From Bacteroidota bacterium (lineage in GTDB: Bacteria > Bacteroidota > Bacteroidia > Bacteroidales > B18-G4), in the NCBI GenBank assembly GCA_003648575.1, contig QMPN01000203.1, positions 1 to 5,635 of the forward strand: 5,635 bases of DNA. The letters are read 5' to 3'. A model generated the notes under the pieces. It saw only the letters and a program-made list of their open reading frames with translations, was not told the origin of the DNA and ran no database searches. The position numbers were made by a program, and so were the translations under genes. Positions 1 to 5,349 of this stretch are shown in pieces; position 1 is the first letter of the stretch; each line of letters starts with the position of its first letter.

Positions 1-465
1 CACATTGGTTGAGTCAAGCCTTCCACCCATGCCGGTTTCAATCACTGCGATATCTACTTTATCGTTTCTGAAGTAGTCGAATGCCATACCAACAGTCATC
101 TCGAAAAAGGACAGGCCAATTCCTGTGAACCCATCTTTGTATTGTTCAATGAAATCCACCACGTTTTGTTTGGGGATCATATGCCCATTTATCCTGATCC
201 TTTCTCTGAAATCTTTCAGATGAGGCGAGGTGTATAAAGCGGTTTTATATCCTGCTTCCTGCAGCACCGAGGCGATCATATGGGATACTGAACCTTTACC
301 GTTGGTGCCGGCTACATGCACTGATCTGAAGGTATTCTCGGGATGCCCGAGCAATTCGAACAATTGAATGGTATTGGAAAGGTCGGCTTTATAGGCAGCG
401 GGCCCTATGCGTTGGAACATGGGCAATTGGCTGTACATAAAGTCGAGCGTTTCCTTGTAATTCAC
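1..465 (-). CDS. folC: Bifunctional folylpolyglutamate synthase / dihydrofolate synthase, N-terminal 155 residues (cut by window edge)
   Basis: FolC is a cytoplasmic ATP-dependent Mur-ligase-like enzyme that joins L-glutamate to dihydropteroate and adds further glutamates to folates. My translation of the minus strand shows the family signature in order: P-loop GTNGKGS (residues 53-59), TSPHL (79-83), RIRING (89-94), SFFE (119-122) and ETGMGGRLDSTN (143-154). The reading frame is open to base 1, so roughly the first third of a protein usually about 420 residues long is present. I place the start at GTG 465-463 because the tonB stop TAA (477-475) is in the same frame just upstream, with no ATG between. 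The next in-frame ATG (residue 10) would remove conserved N-terminal sequence. The gene follows tonB by 9 bases, so it is probably cotranscribed and perhaps translationally coupled. No strong Shine-Dalgarno motif is visible. The family call is secure; the exact start is likely but not proven. Confidence 0.95.
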   Translation of the reverse strand, partial: MNYKETLDFMYSQLPMFQRIGPAAYKADLSNTIQLFELLGHPENTFRSVHVAGTNGKGSVSHMIASVLQEAGYKTALYTSPHLKDFRERIRINGHMIPKQNVVDFIEQYKDGFTGIGLSFFEMTVGMAFDYFRNDKVDIAVIETGMGGRLDSTNV

Positions 466-474
466 ATGGCAAAA

Positions 475-1323
475 TTAATTGAGTCGGATAAAATTATAGG
501 TGATATAACCTACCTGCGTGGCTGTGGCATTTGGGTCTGCCTCGAATTTTGATTTCAGGGCTGCCTTGATGGCTTCATCGACAAGGGCCTGGTTGGAGTT
601 ATTCGAGCCTTGCATTTCAAATTCTGCCCGTTTCACCTGTCCTGTCCTGTCGACGTATACTTTTACCCTTACGGTGCCCACTTCGTTTGATGTATATAGC
701 GGTTTCACAAGTGTCAATGCACCTCTTCCCCCAAGGTCATATCCAATGCCGTGGTCACCTTTTCCTGAGCCTTCATAGCTCGTAGCATCCGGTGTGCCAT
801 CAGGTTTTCCCTGGTCGCCGGGCTGCCCGGTAATGCCCTGGTTACTTCCGTCGCCGTCGGTATCGGTATTCCCTTTATACAAGGCCCTTGGATTAGGTTT
901 TTGTGGTTCCGGCTCCGGTTCGGGCTCTTGTTTAACATCCTGTACGATCTCTTGTTCTACAGGATTTTCTTCCGGTGTGATCACCTCTTCTTCCTGTTTC
1001 TCTTCATCCTTCTCTTCAACATCTTCTTCTTCAATAGCCGGGGTTTCTTCAACATCCTGTGTGATGATGTCCTCTTCCGGTTCCGGTTCCGGATCACTTT
1101 GCGGTGGAGGCAGTTGTGGTGGTGGTTGCTCCACAGGGGGGGGCGTAAGCTCCTGTACCTGTCCCATACCCTGATCACTGCTGCCCAGGTTAACTTCCAC
1201 GCCTTCTTCTCCCGGAAGGGGAAGGGGTGTAGACAGGGCAAAGTAAAGAACGGCCAGCAATGCCAGCAGATGGAAACTAATGGTCCCCACTATGCCTTTA
1301 AACCGGTTATTCTTTTCGCTCAT
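475..1323 (-). CDS. tonB: TonB-family energy transducer with acidic Pro/Glu linker
   Basis: This 282-residue protein should sit in the inner membrane, span the periplasm and pass ExbB-ExbD motor energy to outer-membrane TonB-dependent transporters. It has a short cytoplasmic N-terminus, one membrane anchor (about residues 11-30), and a Pro/Glu-rich stretch (about 59-140) with PEPEPE blocks at both ends and a very acidic middle. A Gly/Asp-rich spacer (about 151-201) follows. The C-terminal TonB domain (about 205-282) contains GTVRVKVYVDRTGQV (216-230), an ALVDEAIKAALKSKF helix (246-260) and the final beta strand GYITYNFIRLN. The segment EEGVEVNLGSSDQGMG after the anchor resembles Bacteroidota TonB proteins sometimes misnamed siderophore ABC-transporter binding proteins. 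Unlike the classic Escherichia coli TonB linker, there is no Lys-Pro block; charge is nearly all negative. It starts 2 bases after the exbD stop and ends 9 bases before folC. The family is clear, but the transporters it serves cannot be told from here. Confidence 0.93.
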   Translation of the reverse strand: MSEKNNRFKGIVGTISFHLLALLAVLYFALSTPLPLPGEEGVEVNLGSSDQGMGQVQELTPPPVEQPPPQLPPPQSDPEPEPEEDIITQDVEETPAIEEEDVEEKDEEKQEEEVITPEENPVEQEIVQDVKQEPEPEPEPQKPNPRALYKGNTDTDGDGSNQGITGQPGDQGKPDGTPDATSYEGSGKGDHGIGYDLGGRGALTLVKPLYTSNEVGTVRVKVYVDRTGQVKRAEFEMQGSNNSNQALVDEAIKAALKSKFEADPNATATQVGYITYNFIRLN

Positions 1324-1325
1324 AA

Positions 1326-1739
1326 TTATCGTTTTGGCTGTGTAGCCAGGATGACTTTATGTTTAGTATTGTATTTCTTGTTGATATTATTCACTGCATC
1401 GATCACATTCACTACATATTGTATCGGTACGCTCTTATCGGAACGAAGTACAATGGAGGCGTCGATCTGCCCGGCGATCTTGCTGTCGATGCGGTTTTGC
1501 AATTGCAGCTCACTCACTTTGTTATCATCTACGAAATACTGCCGGCTGTCGTTGATGTATATGGTCACCGTTTGCTTGGCCATGGTCTTGCTGTTACTGT
1601 TTGGCAGCAGCAGCTTGATGGCATTGGGTGCAACCAGTGTGGAGGTCAGCATAAAGAATATCAGCAACAGGAATACCAGGTCCGACATAGATGCCGTATT
1701 GAATTCCGCACTTCTTTTATTTCTTGTCTGAATAGCCAT
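1326..1739 (-). CDS. exbD: ExbD/TolR-family biopolymer transport protein
   Basis: This 137-residue protein is the proton-carrying partner of ExbB in the TonB motor. A short cytoplasmic N-terminus is followed by one membrane helix (about residues 21-39) that begins with the key acidic residue: Asp20 in ASMSDLVFLLLIFFML aligns with the ion-carrying Asp25 of Escherichia coli ExbD. The remainder is a small periplasmic domain, with the family-typical pattern SIVLRSDKSVPIQYVVNVIDAV at about residues 95-116 (key features: RSDK, then IQYVVNVIDAV). Length matches the family (about 130-145). The ATG start lies 10 bases after the exbB stop, and the TAA stop is 2 bases before the tonB ATG, so translational coupling with tonB is likely. 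Only one exbD copy is present here. TolR is the close alternative, but the adjoining tonB, with no tolA, tolB or pal seen, favours ExbD. Confidence 0.94.
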   Translation of the reverse strand: MAIQTRNKRSAEFNTASMSDLVFLLLIFFMLTSTLVAPNAIKLLLPNSNSKTMAKQTVTIYINDSRQYFVDDNKVSELQLQNRIDSKIAGQIDASIVLRSDKSVPIQYVVNVIDAVNNINKKYNTKHKVILATQPKR

Positions 1740-1749
1740 AATGCCTATA

Positions 1750-2439
1750 TTAGCTTGCCGGTTCGTTCAGCAGATCCATAAATTCGCTCGACCTGGCCTC
1801 AAGCCGATATACCAGCTTCTCCACTTTCGCCACCAGTATATTATAACAAACGTAGGCGACGATCCCCACGATCAAACCACCAACTGTCGTGATCATAGCC
1901 TGGTATATCCCGGTCGAGAGCAAGGAGATATCGATATTGTTACCTGCCATCGACATATCGTAGAATGCAATGATCATACCAATAACGGTTCCCAGGAAGC
2001 CAAGCATGGGGGCTGCACCGGCAATCGTTGCCAGCCCGGCCACATTTTTCTCCAGGCGGGAAACCTCCAGCTTGCCAACATTTTCGATGGCAGCATTGAT
2101 ATCGTTCAGGGGTCTTCCAATCCGCATCAGGCCTTTCTCGATCATACGAGCGATAGGACTCTTGTTGCTCTTGCACAGGGTAAGGGCCGAATCCACCTTT
2201 CCACCTTTGATGAAGTCTTTAATGTTATTCATGAAATGACGGTCCTCGCGCGACGCCTTGTTGATGGTGAAGAACCTTTCAACAAAGATGTAAATGGCAA
2301 TGATGGAGAAAAGGCCGAGTATGGCCATGATCCACCCGCCTTTCAGCACGAGTTCATAAACGGAGATACTGATCTCCGAGGGTTCAAGTTCGGCGGTTGC
2401 AGCCGCATTCTGTACCTGTAATAGAAAGCTTAAGATCAT
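1750..2439 (-). CDS. exbB: MotA/TolQ/ExbB-family proton channel subunit
   Basis: This 229-residue integral membrane protein forms the pentameric scaffold and proton channel of the TonB motor around ExbD. A short hydrophobic, Ala-rich N-terminus precedes membrane helix 1 (about residues 36-53, ending in the typical VERF), a long cytoplasmic part (about 55-133), helix 2 with PMLGFLGTVIGMIIAF (144-159) and helix 3 with GIYQAMITTVGGLIVGIVAY (177-196). A cytoplasmic tail containing KVEKLVYRLEAR follows. The conserved channel threonines are visible as Thr151 and Thr185, aligning by eye with Thr148 and Thr181 of Escherichia coli ExbB. The position of its Glu176 is Gln180 here. ATG 2439-2437 is the only sensible start, giving a family-typical length. 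It is the first gene of the exbB-exbD-tonB-folC run, with a 266-base divergent gap before nhaD. No convincing promoter for it was found. TolQ is the nearest alternative. Confidence 0.94.
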   Translation of the reverse strand: MILSFLLQVQNAAATAELEPSEISISVYELVLKGGWIMAILGLFSIIAIYIFVERFFTINKASREDRHFMNNIKDFIKGGKVDSALTLCKSNKSPIARMIEKGLMRIGRPLNDINAAIENVGKLEVSRLEKNVAGLATIAGAAPMLGFLGTVIGMIIAFYDMSMAGNNIDISLLSTGIYQAMITTVGGLIVGIVAYVCYNILVAKVEKLVYRLEARSSEFMDLLNEPAS

Positions 2440-2504
2440 CGTATAAAAATTTGCATTAAATGTAGGTAGATATCAATCCGGGCGATAGGTTTTATGACCA
2501 CTTT

Positions 2505-2524
2505 TGTTAACACTTCGCTGTTAA
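2505..2524. repeat. Inverted repeat TTAACA-N6-TGTTAA, possible operator
   Basis: TTAACA (2507-2512) and TGTTAA (2519-2524) are perfect 6-base inverted arms around CTTCGC. The left arm is also part of an 8-base palindrome, TGTTAACA (2505-2512). The repeat lies about 65 bases upstream of the exbB start and about 125 bases upstream of the nhaD promoter, so it could bind a dimeric regulator of the exbB operon or form a weak hairpin. The repeat is directly seen; any function is a guess. Confidence 0.4.
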
Positions 2525-2648
2525 TATAAACTCTGAATCAACTTATTTATTATTCAGTGCTTAAGACTTTGAAACAGGCATATTATTGAGTTGTAAACCA
2601 GTTGTTAAGAAGCTTATTTATATATGTGTCTAAATAGTAGGCCCATGC

Positions 2649-2677
2649 TTTGCTGTCTTAAAATATTCCTATTTTTG
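2649..2677 (+). promoter_or_regulatory. Bacteroidota-type sigma-ABfr promoter for nhaD
   Basis: TTTG at 2649-2652 and TATTTTTG at 2670-2677 match the two elements of the Bacteroidota primary sigma-factor promoter (-33 TTTG and -7 TAnnTTTG) exactly, with 17 bases between them. Transcription would start near 2683-2685, giving a leader of about 22 bases before the nhaD ATG at 2706. That leader is A-rich (AAAATTTAAAAACTCGCAAAT) and lacks a Shine-Dalgarno motif, as is normal in this phylum. Position, spacing and orientation all agree. Confidence 0.75.
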
Positions 2678-2705
2678 CACCCATAAAATTTAAAAACTCG
2701 CAAAT

Positions 2706-4100
2706 ATGATTTTGTTCTACTTGATGATTGTCATTTTTATTCTCGGATATACTGCCATAGCGCTTGAACATCCACTGAAAATTGACAAAGCCGCAACTGC
2801 ATTGCTTACCGGTACTATTATGTGGGGTATATATGCATTATCTGCCGTTGTTATTTTGGCAGAAGGGATTAGCCCTTCCTGGGCAGAATATTTAAATCTT
2901 CACCATATTGTTAAATTAGATCCATCTGTTTATCACCATTTTGTAGTACATGACCTTCAGCACCATCTTGTAGATATTGCAGAGATTTTGTTCTTCCTGC
3001 TTGGGGCTATGACCATTGTTGAAACTGTTGACCAACATCAGGGTTTCAAACTGATCACCGATCGTATTAAAACTACCAATAAAATTAAGCTGCTTTGGAT
3101 TTTAAGTTTCTTAACTTTCTTCATGTCAGCTGCCCTCGATAATTTAACAACAACCATTGTAATGGTTGCCCTGCTGAGAAAACTGATTGAAGATAAGAAA
3201 ACACGTTGGTTCTTTGCCAGTATGGTTGTGCTTGCAGCCAATGCCGGGGGTGCCTGGTCGCCCATCGGTGATGTGACCACCATCATGCTTTGGATAGGTG
3301 GGCAGGTAACTACAGCAAACATCATCATGCATGTTTTCATACCAAGTATGGTTACCATGTTGGTTCCTATGCTTATTGTTACGTTTACAGTGAAAGGAGA
3401 TGTGCAACGACCACAACTCGATAATGGAGAACATGCAGAGTTTACTACTGCTTTTGAGAGAAAGTTACTCCTTATCATGGGTGTTTGTGCACTGCTTTTT
3501 GTACCCGTTTTCAAAACAGTAACCCATCTTCCGCCTTATATGGGAATGTTGTTTGGATTAGGCGTAATCTGGGCCACCACCGAAATAATGCATCGGAACA
3601 AGCCATTAGAAGATAAACGAAAGCTTACCGTTATCGGCATCCTGAAAAAGGTAGATGTTCCAACTATTTTCTTCTTCCTTGGCATTCTAACAGCTGTTGC
3701 TGCGCTTCAATCAATGGGGCATCTCGATTTACTTGCTGGCATCCTGGATGAGAACCTTCACAATATATACGCCATAAACCTTATCATCGGAGTTCTGTCT
3801 GCCATTGTTGATAATGTACCACTGGTAGCCGGTGCCATGGGTATGTACGATGTTGCAGGACCTGGTACAGTTGGATATATGGCTGACTTCATGGTAGATG
3901 GTCAATTCTGGCAGTTCCTGGCCTATTGTGCCGGAACAGGTGGAAGTATCCTCATCATTGGTTCTGCAGCGGGTGTTGCTGCCATGGGACTGGAGAAGAT
4001 AGATTTTATCTGGTACATGAAAAAGATCTCTTTACTGGCGCTTGCCGGATACCTGGCCGGTGCTGCAGTATATTATTTCCAGATGCAGCTGTTAGCATAG
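2706..4100 (+). CDS. nhaD: Na+/H+ antiporter NhaD (ArsB/NhaD ion transporter superfamily)
   Basis: This 464-residue polytopic inner-membrane protein should expel Na+ (or Li+) in exchange for H+, aiding pH and salt homeostasis. Hydrophobic segments run through the whole protein. Two pseudo-symmetric half-repeats each carry an Asp-Asn pair in a membrane segment: SAALDNLTTTIVMVALL (141-157, Asp145) and SAIVDNVPLVAGAMGMY (365-381, Asp369). NAGGAWSPIGDVTT (179-192) and CAGTGGSILIIGSAAGVAA (408-426) are also strongly NhaD-like. Length is in the family range. Residues 66-87 hold seven histidines just before the segment IAEILFFLLGAMTIVE. The ATG at 2706 sits about 22 bases below a good promoter, and the gene ends just before its own terminator, so it is a monocistronic unit convergent with anmK and divergent from exbB. 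Its GC looks lower than its neighbours. Arsenite permease is the distant alternative, but the motifs favour NhaD. Confidence 0.94.
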   Translation: MILFYLMIVIFILGYTAIALEHPLKIDKAATALLTGTIMWGIYALSAVVILAEGISPSWAEYLNLHHIVKLDPSVYHHFVVHDLQHHLVDIAEILFFLLGAMTIVETVDQHQGFKLITDRIKTTNKIKLLWILSFLTFFMSAALDNLTTTIVMVALLRKLIEDKKTRWFFASMVVLAANAGGAWSPIGDVTTIMLWIGGQVTTANIIMHVFIPSMVTMLVPMLIVTFTVKGDVQRPQLDNGEHAEFTTAFERKLLLIMGVCALLFVPVFKTVTHLPPYMGMLFGLGVIWATTEIMHRNKPLEDKRKLTVIGILKKVDVPTIFFFLGILTAVAALQSMGHLDLLAGILDENLHNIYAINLIIGVLSAIVDNVPLVAGAMGMYDVAGPGTVGYMADFMVDGQFWQFLAYCAGTGGSILIIGSAAGVAAMGLEKIDFIWYMKKISLLALAGYLAGAAVYYFQMQLLA

Positions 4101-4105
4101 GAAAT

Positions 4106-4140
4106 CTGAAGTCTGAAGTCTGAAGTTTGAAGTCAGAAGT
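4106..4140. repeat. Heptamer tandem repeat, five copies of CTGAAGT
   Basis: Five head-to-tail 7-base units fill these 35 bases directly after the nhaD stop: three exact CTGAAGT units (4106-4126), then TTGAAGT (4127-4133) and CAGAAGT (4134-4140). The last unit is part of the upstream arm of the nhaD terminator. Its T-to-A change is exactly what lets it pair perfectly with the downstream arm. Earlier copies could pair with that arm with one or two mismatches. The repeat is certain; its role is not known. Confidence 0.9.
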
Positions 4141-4172
4141 GTTTAAGATTAAGCGCTTCTGACTTTTTTTTT
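4130..4172 (+). terminator. Rho-independent terminator of nhaD
   Basis: AAGTCAGAAG (4130-4139) and CTTCTGACTT (4156-4165) are perfect 10-base inverted arms. The stem can extend inward through further pairs, including two G-T wobbles, to a small loop near 4146-4149. A run of nine T residues (4164-4172) follows on the plus strand. The hairpin lies about 30 bases after the nhaD stop, so it should end that transcript. On the minus strand the hairpin is not followed by a T run, so it is not an obvious terminator for anmK. Confidence 0.88.
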
Positions 4173-4178
4173 ATTGGA

Positions 4179-4276
4179 TACTGCGTACTGCCTACTGTCT
4201 ACTGCGTACTGCGTACTGCGTACTGCGTACTGCGTACTGCGTACTGCGTACTGCCTACTGGGTACTGGGTACTGCC
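4179..4276. repeat. Heptamer tandem repeat, 14 copies of TACTGCG and variants
   Basis: Fourteen uninterrupted 7-base units occupy 98 bases. In order they are TACTGCG, TACTGCC, TACTGTC, seven identical TACTGCG (4200-4248), TACTGCC, TACTGGG, TACTGGG and TACTGCC. A decayed fifteenth unit (TACTTTC, 4277-4283) lies inside the 3' end of anmK, and TATTGGA (4172-4178) may be another decayed unit on the left. An identical core with variant edges suggests expansion by slippage or unequal exchange. Ten unit junctions read GTAC, a self-complementary tetramer, so many alternative short hairpins are possible. Short tandem heptamer repeats are known from other bacteria, notably cyanobacteria; whether this one belongs to a dispersed family here cannot be judged from one window. 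Confidence 0.95.
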
Positions 4277-5340
4277 TACTTTCCACTTCTGAAAATAACC
4301 CCTGCACAATGATCCTCAGGGGCCCCTGTTACAGATCCAAGTACATTGTTGATCTTTTTTAGCCTGAGCAGGCCAAGGAAAGCAAAGACCATTGCTTCTT
4401 TATAGTCGATTATTTTTTTTTCCGGTAGAATGATATCAACATCACAATGATGCTTCATCCTGCTGATGAGGTGTTCATTATAAGCTCCTCCTCCTGTGAC
4501 CAGCATACGGCTGCCCTTCCTATTCAAAACTGCCGCAAGCCTCAGGGCAATGTGTTCGGAGAAGGTGGCAAGGAGGTCAGGGATGCTATGGTTACGGTAA
4601 TCATTGAGAAGCGGGAAGATATGCTCTTCTACCCATTCCCTCCCCAGGGAGCGGGGGCCGGTCATCTTATAGTATGGCAGGCCTTCCAATTGTTCCAGCA
4701 TCTCCTGTACGAGCTCTCCCTTTGCAGCCATGGCACCTTTATCATCATATGGCTTATTTGCCTGTGCTGCCAGATGGTTTAATACCATATTGGCCGGAGA
4801 GATATCAAAGGCAATACGATTACCGTCATCTTCGAAAGAGATGTTTGCGATCCCACCCAGGTTGAGGCAGTATTCGAATTCAGCGAACAAGAAACGGTCT
4901 CCAATGGGTACGAGGGGAGCGCCCTGTCCGCCCATCGCAACATCGCTGCTTCTGAAGTCATTTACCACCGGTATGCCGCAATGCCCGGCAATACGTTTGC
5001 CATCTCCGATTTGCAGTGTCAGCTTCTCCTCCGGTTTATGCAAAACAGTATGGCCATGAGAAGCTACAAAATCTGCTTTTAGTCTATTATTCTTCATGAA
5101 ATCCCGGACCTTCAGGCCGATATATTCTCCCAGGGCAAGGTCAGCGTTTTCAATTTCAGCGGGGCTTGCCATATGAAGTGTGAGGAGCTTTTCCCTCCAG
5201 GAATCTGAATAGGGGATGGTTTCTGCTATTTCAATACTGAATGACCATTTACCATCACTATTGGAGAACATGCAATACGCCAGATCGAGGCCATCCAGGG
5301 AGGTCCCCGACATTATTCCTATACCATAGTAGTTTTCCAC
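4276..5340 (-). CDS. anmK: Anhydro-N-acetylmuramic acid kinase
   Basis: AnmK is a cytoplasmic peptidoglycan-recycling kinase. It uses ATP to convert 1,6-anhydro-MurNAc to MurNAc-6-phosphate, opening the anhydro ring. The 354-residue protein shows the full motif series: SGTSLDGLD (11-19), SHGHT (94-98), [18 protein letters not shown] (128-145), [10 protein letters not shown] (159-168), [11 protein letters not shown] (178-188), PRSLGREW (229-236), TGGGAYN (282-288) and [11 protein letters not shown] (313-323). Asp179 is the probable catalytic base by analogy with the Asp in the proteobacterial DTGPGN motif, though that motif differs here. Length is slightly below the proteobacterial 370 or so. 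The start is GTG 5340-5338: an in-frame TAA (the murF stop) lies 12 bases upstream, and the first ATG (residue 10) would cut into the nucleotide-binding motif. The stop TAG 4278-4276 lies in the heptamer repeat. The gene follows murF by 9 bases and is probably in one operon with it. Confidence 0.96.
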   Translation of the reverse strand: MENYYGIGIMSGTSLDGLDLAYCMFSNSDGKWSFSIEIAETIPYSDSWREKLLTLHMASPAEIENADLALGEYIGLKVRDFMKNNRLKADFVASHGHTVLHKPEEKLTLQIGDGKRIAGHCGIPVVNDFRSSDVAMGGQGAPLVPIGDRFLFAEFEYCLNLGGIANISFEDDGNRIAFDISPANMVLNHLAAQANKPYDDKGAMAAKGELVQEMLEQLEGLPYYKMTGPRSLGREWVEEHIFPLLNDYRNHSIPDLLATFSEHIALRLAAVLNRKGSRMLVTGGGAYNEHLISRMKHHCDVDIILPEKKIIDYKEAMVFAFLGLLRLKKINNVLGSVTGAPEDHCAGVIFRSGK

Positions 5341-5349
5341 TGAAGCGGG

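Larger units (their letters stand above)
2440..2705. other. AT-rich divergent intergenic region between exbB and nhaD
   Basis: No gene is visible in these 266 bases. The region must carry the promoters for nhaD (plus strand) and the exbB operon (minus strand). The nhaD promoter is clear and the exbB one is not. It contains a TGTTAACA palindrome with a second inverted TGTTAA copy (2505-2524), a third TGTTAA at 2603-2608, and a 9-base direct repeat CTTATTTAT at 2542-2550 and 2613-2621. Such AT-rich words can occur by chance. I see no tRNA, riboswitch or terminator here. Confidence 0.7.

Noticed and set aside
901..1731. Long plus-strand open frame (276 codons) antisense to tonB and exbD
   Set aside because: The minus-strand proteins here match TonB and ExbD throughout. 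The antisense frame is rich in Phe, Leu and Ser as expected from Glu/Lys codons read backward, and matches no family I know.
1741..2421. Plus-strand open frame (226 codons) antisense to exbB
   Set aside because: It mirrors exbB almost exactly, and ExbB has clear membrane helices and conserved motifs. The antisense product has neither.
2457..2464. Possible minus-strand -7 element TACATTTA for exbB
   Set aside because: It differs from TAnnTTTG in the last base and no TTTG-like -33 element is found at a suitable distance, so it is too weak to annotate.
4130..4172. Bidirectional terminator also serving anmK
   Set aside because: On the minus strand the hairpin is preceded by an A run and followed by mixed repeat sequence, not by T residues, so a classic anmK terminator is not supported.
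4179..4276. CRISPR array
   Set aside because: The units are 7-bp head-to-tail copies with no spacers and no cas genes nearby, so this is a simple tandem repeat.
4174..4362. Plus-strand reading frame of 62 codons with a repeating TAYCVLR-like heptapeptide
   Set aside because: It is only a translation of the 7-bp tandem repeat (21 bases = 7 codons) and then runs antisense through the end of anmK. It has no promoter, start context or family resemblance.
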